This document shows positions 4,060 through 6,859 of a DNA stretch of 6,859 nucleotides, in pieces. Within the stretch, counting starts at the first letter, position 1, and every line of letters begins with the position of its first letter. Source of the stretch: Lachnospiraceae bacterium. Its GTDB lineage: Bacteria > Bacillota > Clostridia > Lachnospirales > Lachnospiraceae. The stretch spans positions 1 to 6,859 of the forward strand of contig JAGCSS010000078.1 in assembly GCA_017964055.1 (NCBI GenBank), in the 5' to 3' direction. The notes below the pieces were generated by a model. The model was not told the origin of the DNA and made no database searches. It saw nothing but the letters and a program-made list of their open reading frames with translations. A program made the translations under genes and the position numbers.

Positions 4060-6030
4060 ATGATAAAAACCGGAATGTTTATCAGTGACAGATATGAGAT
4101 CATTGACAAAGTCGGATCCGGCGGAATGGCAGACGTATATAAGGCAAAATGTCACAGACTCAACCGTTACGTAGCCATCAAAATCCTTAAGTCCGAGTTT
4201 TCCTCGGACCAGAACTTTGTACAGAAATTCAGGGCAGAGGCCCAGTCGGTAGCGGGACTTTCACATCCCAACATCGTCAGTGTCTATGACGTAGGAGACG
4301 ACGACGGACTGCATTACATCGTAATGGAGCTCGTTGAGGGCATTACCCTTAAGAAATTCATCGAGAGAAAGGGCAAGCTCGACGTCAAGGAGACCGTAGG
4401 CATCGCGATCCAGATCGCGCAGGCCATGGAAGCCGCTCATGCCCATCATATCGTCCACAGGGACATTAAGCCGCAGAACATTATCATTTCCAGGGAAGGA
4501 AAGGTTAAGGTCGCCGACTTCGGTATCGCGAAGGCCGCTACCTCGAATACCATTTCCCAGAATGCTCTCGGTTCGGTGCATTACCTCTCGCCCGAGCAGG
4601 CCAGAGGCGGATATTCCGATGAGCGAAGCGATATCTATTCGCTCGGTATCACTCTGTACGAGATGCTGACCGGACAGGTGCCCTTTGCGGGAGATAATTC
4701 GGTTTCGGTAGCTCTGCTCCATATCCAGAGCGAGGCTACGCCTGTACAGCAGCTGAATCCCGACGTTCCTACCAGTGTTGACAGGATCGTTCAGAAATGT
4801 ATGCAGAAAAAGCCCGAGCGCCGATATCAGAACGCTTCGGAGCTTATCCGCGACCTGAAGAGATCGATCATCAATCCCGATGGTGACTATGTTAATATCG
4901 CGAGCAACGCGGTTGTTTCCAATTCACCTACGAGGATCAGGACGGAAGAGGAGCTTGTTGCGGTCAAGTCCGCGGCCAAGTCTCCCGTGGTTCATTTTGA
5001 TAACAGTACGGGCAGCGTTACGTCGCCCGACCAGAGGCAGAGCCGTCACGTGAAAAAGGAGGCCGAGGAGCTCGACTCCATGGATTCCACGCTCGAGAAG
5101 GTTCTGACCGTTGTCAGCGTTATCTTCGCGGTTGCGCTGATCTGTGTTATCTTTTACCTGCTCTGGCAGTTCTTCTTCGACGGCAAGAATTCCAAGAATC
5201 CCGACGATACGACTGTTACGACCACGCAGGCGCCTACCAATTCGGCATCGAAGATAACACCTACTTCGACACCTACTCCTTCACCCACACCCGTACCCGT
5301 CAATCCCGACGAGCTGACGTTCAAGATGCCTCAGGTTTGCGGACTTACGGTTGAGGATGCGACATCACTGCTCAAGAAGTATAGTGAGGATCTGAATATT
5401 ACCTGGACAGAGGAAGATTTCAGCGATGAGTATCCGCAGGGTACGGTATGCGCTCAGTATCCTCCGGTGGATATCCAGGTTGACAAGAAGACCGGTACCG
5501 TAAGGCTCACCATCAGTGCCGGCAAGGAGCTGGTACAGCTCACAGATGTTACCAACAGGGAATACAACTCGGCAAAGGCGCTGCTCGAAGCCTATGATTT
5601 CAGCGTAGTTCCTCTGTACGAGTACTCCGATACCATCGAGGAAGGCAAGGTTATCAGGACCGAGCCCGAAGCACTCAGCATGGTACCCAAGGAGACGGAA
5701 GTTATCGTATATATCAGTCAGGGCTCTGAAACCAAGACGATCGCGGTTCCCAACATCGTCGGTTATACCAAGTCTCAGGCCAACGACATACTTACCAATG
5801 CCGGCCTCACTCCCGGCAAGGCGACCAAGGTTTACTCGGACGAGTACGATTCCGGTATCGTATGCTCGCAGGATATTCCCGCGAATACACTTGTTGAGGA
5901 AGGTACCACGGTTAAGTTCTCGATCAGTAAGGGACCCAAGTCGACCGGCGATGATTCCGGCGATTCGGGTGATTCGGGAGACTCCGGAGATTCGGGTGAT
6001 TCCGGCGAGGGCGGCGGCCCTGTCGGCTGA
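4060..6030 (+). CDS. prkC: Membrane Ser/Thr protein kinase with three PASTA domains
   Basis: The 656-residue single-pass kinase phosphorylates cytoplasmic proteins in response to cell-wall fragments or lipid II sensed outside. The kinase domain (about 11-270) has the glycine loop VGSGGMADV (18-26), VAIK with K41, E60, HRDIKPQN (133-140) with D135, DFG (153-155) and SPEQARGG (177-184), so it should be active. Candidate activation-loop phosphosites are T161, S162, T164 and S166. A juxtamembrane stretch (about 271-345) leads to a membrane helix at about 347-369. Outside there is a Thr/Pro-rich linker (384-416), then PASTA 1 (about 419-487), PASTA 2 (about 490-556, the least canonical) and PASTA 3 (about 560-625). 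The end is an Asp-Ser-Gly repeat tail (632-649) and GGGPVG. Family members usually have one to five PASTA repeats. prpC precedes it and rsgA follows. Equivalents are named prkC, pknB or stkP. Confidence 0.96.
   Translation: MIKTGMFISDRYEIIDKVGSGGMADVYKAKCHRLNRYVAIKILKSEFSSDQNFVQKFRAEAQSVAGLSHPNIVSVYDVGDDDGLHYIVMELVEGITLKKFIERKGKLDVKETVGIAIQIAQAMEAAHAHHIVHRDIKPQNIIISREGKVKVADFGIAKAATSNTISQNALGSVHYLSPEQARGGYSDERSDIYSLGITLYEMLTGQVPFAGDNSVSVALLHIQSEATPVQQLNPDVPTSVDRIVQKCMQKKPERRYQNASELIRDLKRSIINPDGDYVNIASNAVVSNSPTRIRTEEELVAVKSAAKSPVVHFDNSTGSVTSPDQRQSRHVKKEAEELDSMDSTLEKVLTVVSVIFAVALICVIFYLLWQFFFDGKNSKNPDDTTVTTTQAPTNSASKITPTSTPTPSPTPVPVNPDELTFKMPQVCGLTVEDATSLLKKYSEDLNITWTEEDFSDEYPQGTVCAQYPPVDIQVDKKTGTVRLTISAGKELVQLTDVTNREYNSAKALLEAYDFSVVPLYEYSDTIEEGKVIRTEPEALSMVPKETEVIVYISQGSETKTIAVPNIVGYTKSQANDILTNAGLTPGKATKVYSDEYDSGIVCSQDIPANTLVEEGTTVKFSISKGPKSTGDDSGDSGDSGDSGDSGDSGEGGGPVG
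5953..6006 (+). repeat. Six 9-bp tandem units encoding Asp-Ser-Gly at the PrkC C terminus
   Basis: Six in-frame 9-bp units follow one another: gattccggc, gattcgggt, gattcggga, gactccgga, gattcgggt, gattccggc. Each reads Asp-Ser-Gly, and the units differ mainly at third codon positions. The resulting tail is acidic, flexible and extracellular, beyond the last PASTA domain. Unit number could vary between strains by slippage, although the imperfect units reduce that tendency. Confidence 0.9.
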
Positions 6031-6039
6031 GTACTGTAA

Positions 6040-6069
6040 TTGATATGTAAAGGGCTATTCTACTATGAT
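6040..6069 (+). promoter_or_regulatory. Candidate sigma-A promoter for rsgA
   Basis: TTGATA (6040-6045) and TATGAT (6064-6069) each match consensus at 5 of 6 bases and are 18 bp apart. The start would be near 6076, about 48 nt before the rsgA ATG. The -10 lies in the loop of the terminator hairpin, so transcripts from here would lack the hairpin's left arm and escape termination. Confidence 0.45.
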
Positions 6070-6094
6070 TACGGCAGGTAGCCCTTTATTGTTA
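6049..6094 (+). terminator. Probable intrinsic terminator after prkC
   Basis: AAAGGGCTA (6049-6057) and TAGCCCTTT (6079-6087) form a perfect 9-bp stem around a 21-nt loop, followed by the T-rich attgtta. It starts 19 nt after the prkC stop. The T-run is interrupted and the loop is long, so termination is probably partial. The A-rich left flank would give a T-rich end on the other strand as well. Confidence 0.6.
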
Positions 6095-6123
6095 CTATGT
6101 GCGCTTGATTTTAAGAGGGTTTG

Positions 6124-6859
6124 ATGCAGGGAAAGATTATCAAAGGGATTTCGGGATTCTATTATGTCGATACCGGCGCCGACGGCCTGTACACGTGCAG
6201 AGCCAAAGGCGTTTTCCGCAATGAGAAGATCACGCCGCTCGTGGGCGATAATGTCGTGATCGAGATCACGTCGGAGGAGAAAAAAGAGGGTAATGTCATC
6301 GACATCCTTGAACGCAGCAATTCCCTGATCAGGCCTGCAGCGGCCAATGTGGACCAGGCGCTTGTGGTTTTTGCCGCGGCGAAGCCCGATCCCAATTTCA
6401 ACCTGCTCGACAGATTCCTCGTGATGATGCAGAAGCAGGGGATACATACGGTTGTCTGCTTCAACAAGACCGATATCGTGGGAGACGCGGACATCGAACG
6501 CTTAAAGGCAGCATCTGAGCTGTGCGGACATGAACTGCTGTTCATCAGCGTGCGCGACGAGGTCGGAATCGACGCGATCAGGCATGTGCTGCAGGGCAAG
6601 ACGACCGTGCTCGCGGGACCGTCCGGAGTCGGCAAGTCCTCTCTGATGAATCTGCTCGCGCCCGGAGCCAATATGGTCACAGGCGAGCTATCAAAGAAAA
6701 TAGACCGCGGAAAGCAGACCACCAGGCATACCGAGCTCATACGCATTGCCGAGGGCACTTATCTGTGCGATACGCCGGGGTTTACGTCCTTGTATGTTAC
6801 CGACATCGCCAAGGACGAGCTGAGGGATTATTTTGTTGAGTTCAACGCGTACAGGGACA
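6124..6859 (+). CDS. rsgA: Ribosome small-subunit assembly GTPase RsgA, N-terminal 245 residues
   Basis: A cytoplasmic, circularly permuted GTPase that checks late 30S subunit maturation. The frame stays open to the right edge; the full protein is usually about 290-300 residues, so only the C-terminal zinc-binding part is outside. Residues 1-70 form the OB-fold (MQGKIIKGISGFYYV, LVGDNVVIEI). The permuted order of GTPase motifs is diagnostic: G4 NKTD (114-117) comes first, then the P-loop GPSGVGKSS (165-173), the switch segment RGKQTTRHTEL (195-205) with the Thr pair, and G3 DTPGF (216-220). All nucleotide-binding residues are present. ATG 6124 is supported by AGAGGG (6114-6119) and the family N terminus. 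It follows prkC by 93 bp, with a terminator-like hairpin and a promoter candidate between them. In Bacillus subtilis the homologue is CpgA (YloQ), a reported PrkC phosphorylation target. Confidence 0.96.
   Translation, partial: MQGKIIKGISGFYYVDTGADGLYTCRAKGVFRNEKITPLVGDNVVIEITSEEKKEGNVIDILERSNSLIRPAAANVDQALVVFAAAKPDPNFNLLDRFLVMMQKQGIHTVVCFNKTDIVGDADIERLKAASELCGHELLFISVRDEVGIDAIRHVLQGKTTVLAGPSGVGKSSLMNLLAPGANMVTGELSKKIDRGKQTTRHTELIRIAEGTYLCDTPGFTSLYVTDIAKDELRDYFVEFNAYRD

Noticed and set aside
6162..6758. 198-codon open frame on the minus strand opposite rsgA
   Set aside because: The plus strand encodes all RsgA GTPase motifs in order; the antisense frame is Ser/Thr/Arg-rich with no recognisable domain.

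Overview
The window looks like a chromosomal segment of a low-to-mid GC Gram-positive anaerobe, most likely a clostridial (Lachnospiraceae-like) Firmicute. The reasons are the gene order rlmN - PP2C phosphatase - PASTA kinase - rsgA, strong purine-rich Shine-Dalgarno sites, the Thr/Pro-rich linker in the PASTA kinase, and a secreted protein with a Gram-positive signal peptide. This is inferred from gene content, not from a search.

Layout. Positions 1-348 (minus strand) hold the first 116 residues of an amidohydrolase of the D-aminoacylase type, which runs off the left edge. A 141-bp divergent intergenic region (349-489) contains overlapping, opposed promoter candidates, a 14-bp AT-rich dyad and a 5'-UTR hairpin. 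Positions 490-2109 encode a secreted, FnIII-like-domain zinc metallopeptidase (HELGH plus downstream DEG) whose family I cannot name. It is followed after 35 bp by rlmN (2145-3176), prpC (3232-4014) and prkC (4060-6030). A hairpin with T-rich flank (6049-6094) ends that run, and a promoter-like sequence lies inside the hairpin region. rsgA starts at 6124 and runs off the right edge.

How the genes work together. The right two thirds form the conserved Firmicute module that couples translation maintenance (RlmN, RsgA) to Ser/Thr phosphorylation at the cell envelope. PrkC senses wall-derived signals through extracellular PASTA repeats, PrpC reverses its phosphorylations, and in Bacillus subtilis the RsgA homologue CpgA is a reported PrkC substrate. 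The left third is accessory: a putative N-acyl-D-amino-acid hydrolase divergent from an exported peptidase. In B. subtilis and relatives this place upstream of rlmN is usually taken by def/fmt/rsmB, so the left junction differs from the usual order.

Most of the window is ordinary and well conserved. The parts that deserve a second look are the unassigned exported peptidase and its divergent control region, the small RNA-level structures between genes, and lineage-specific details of the kinase (short activation loop, Thr/Pro linker, Asp-Ser-Gly tail). I saw no tRNA, rRNA, CRISPR array, transposon or attachment site.
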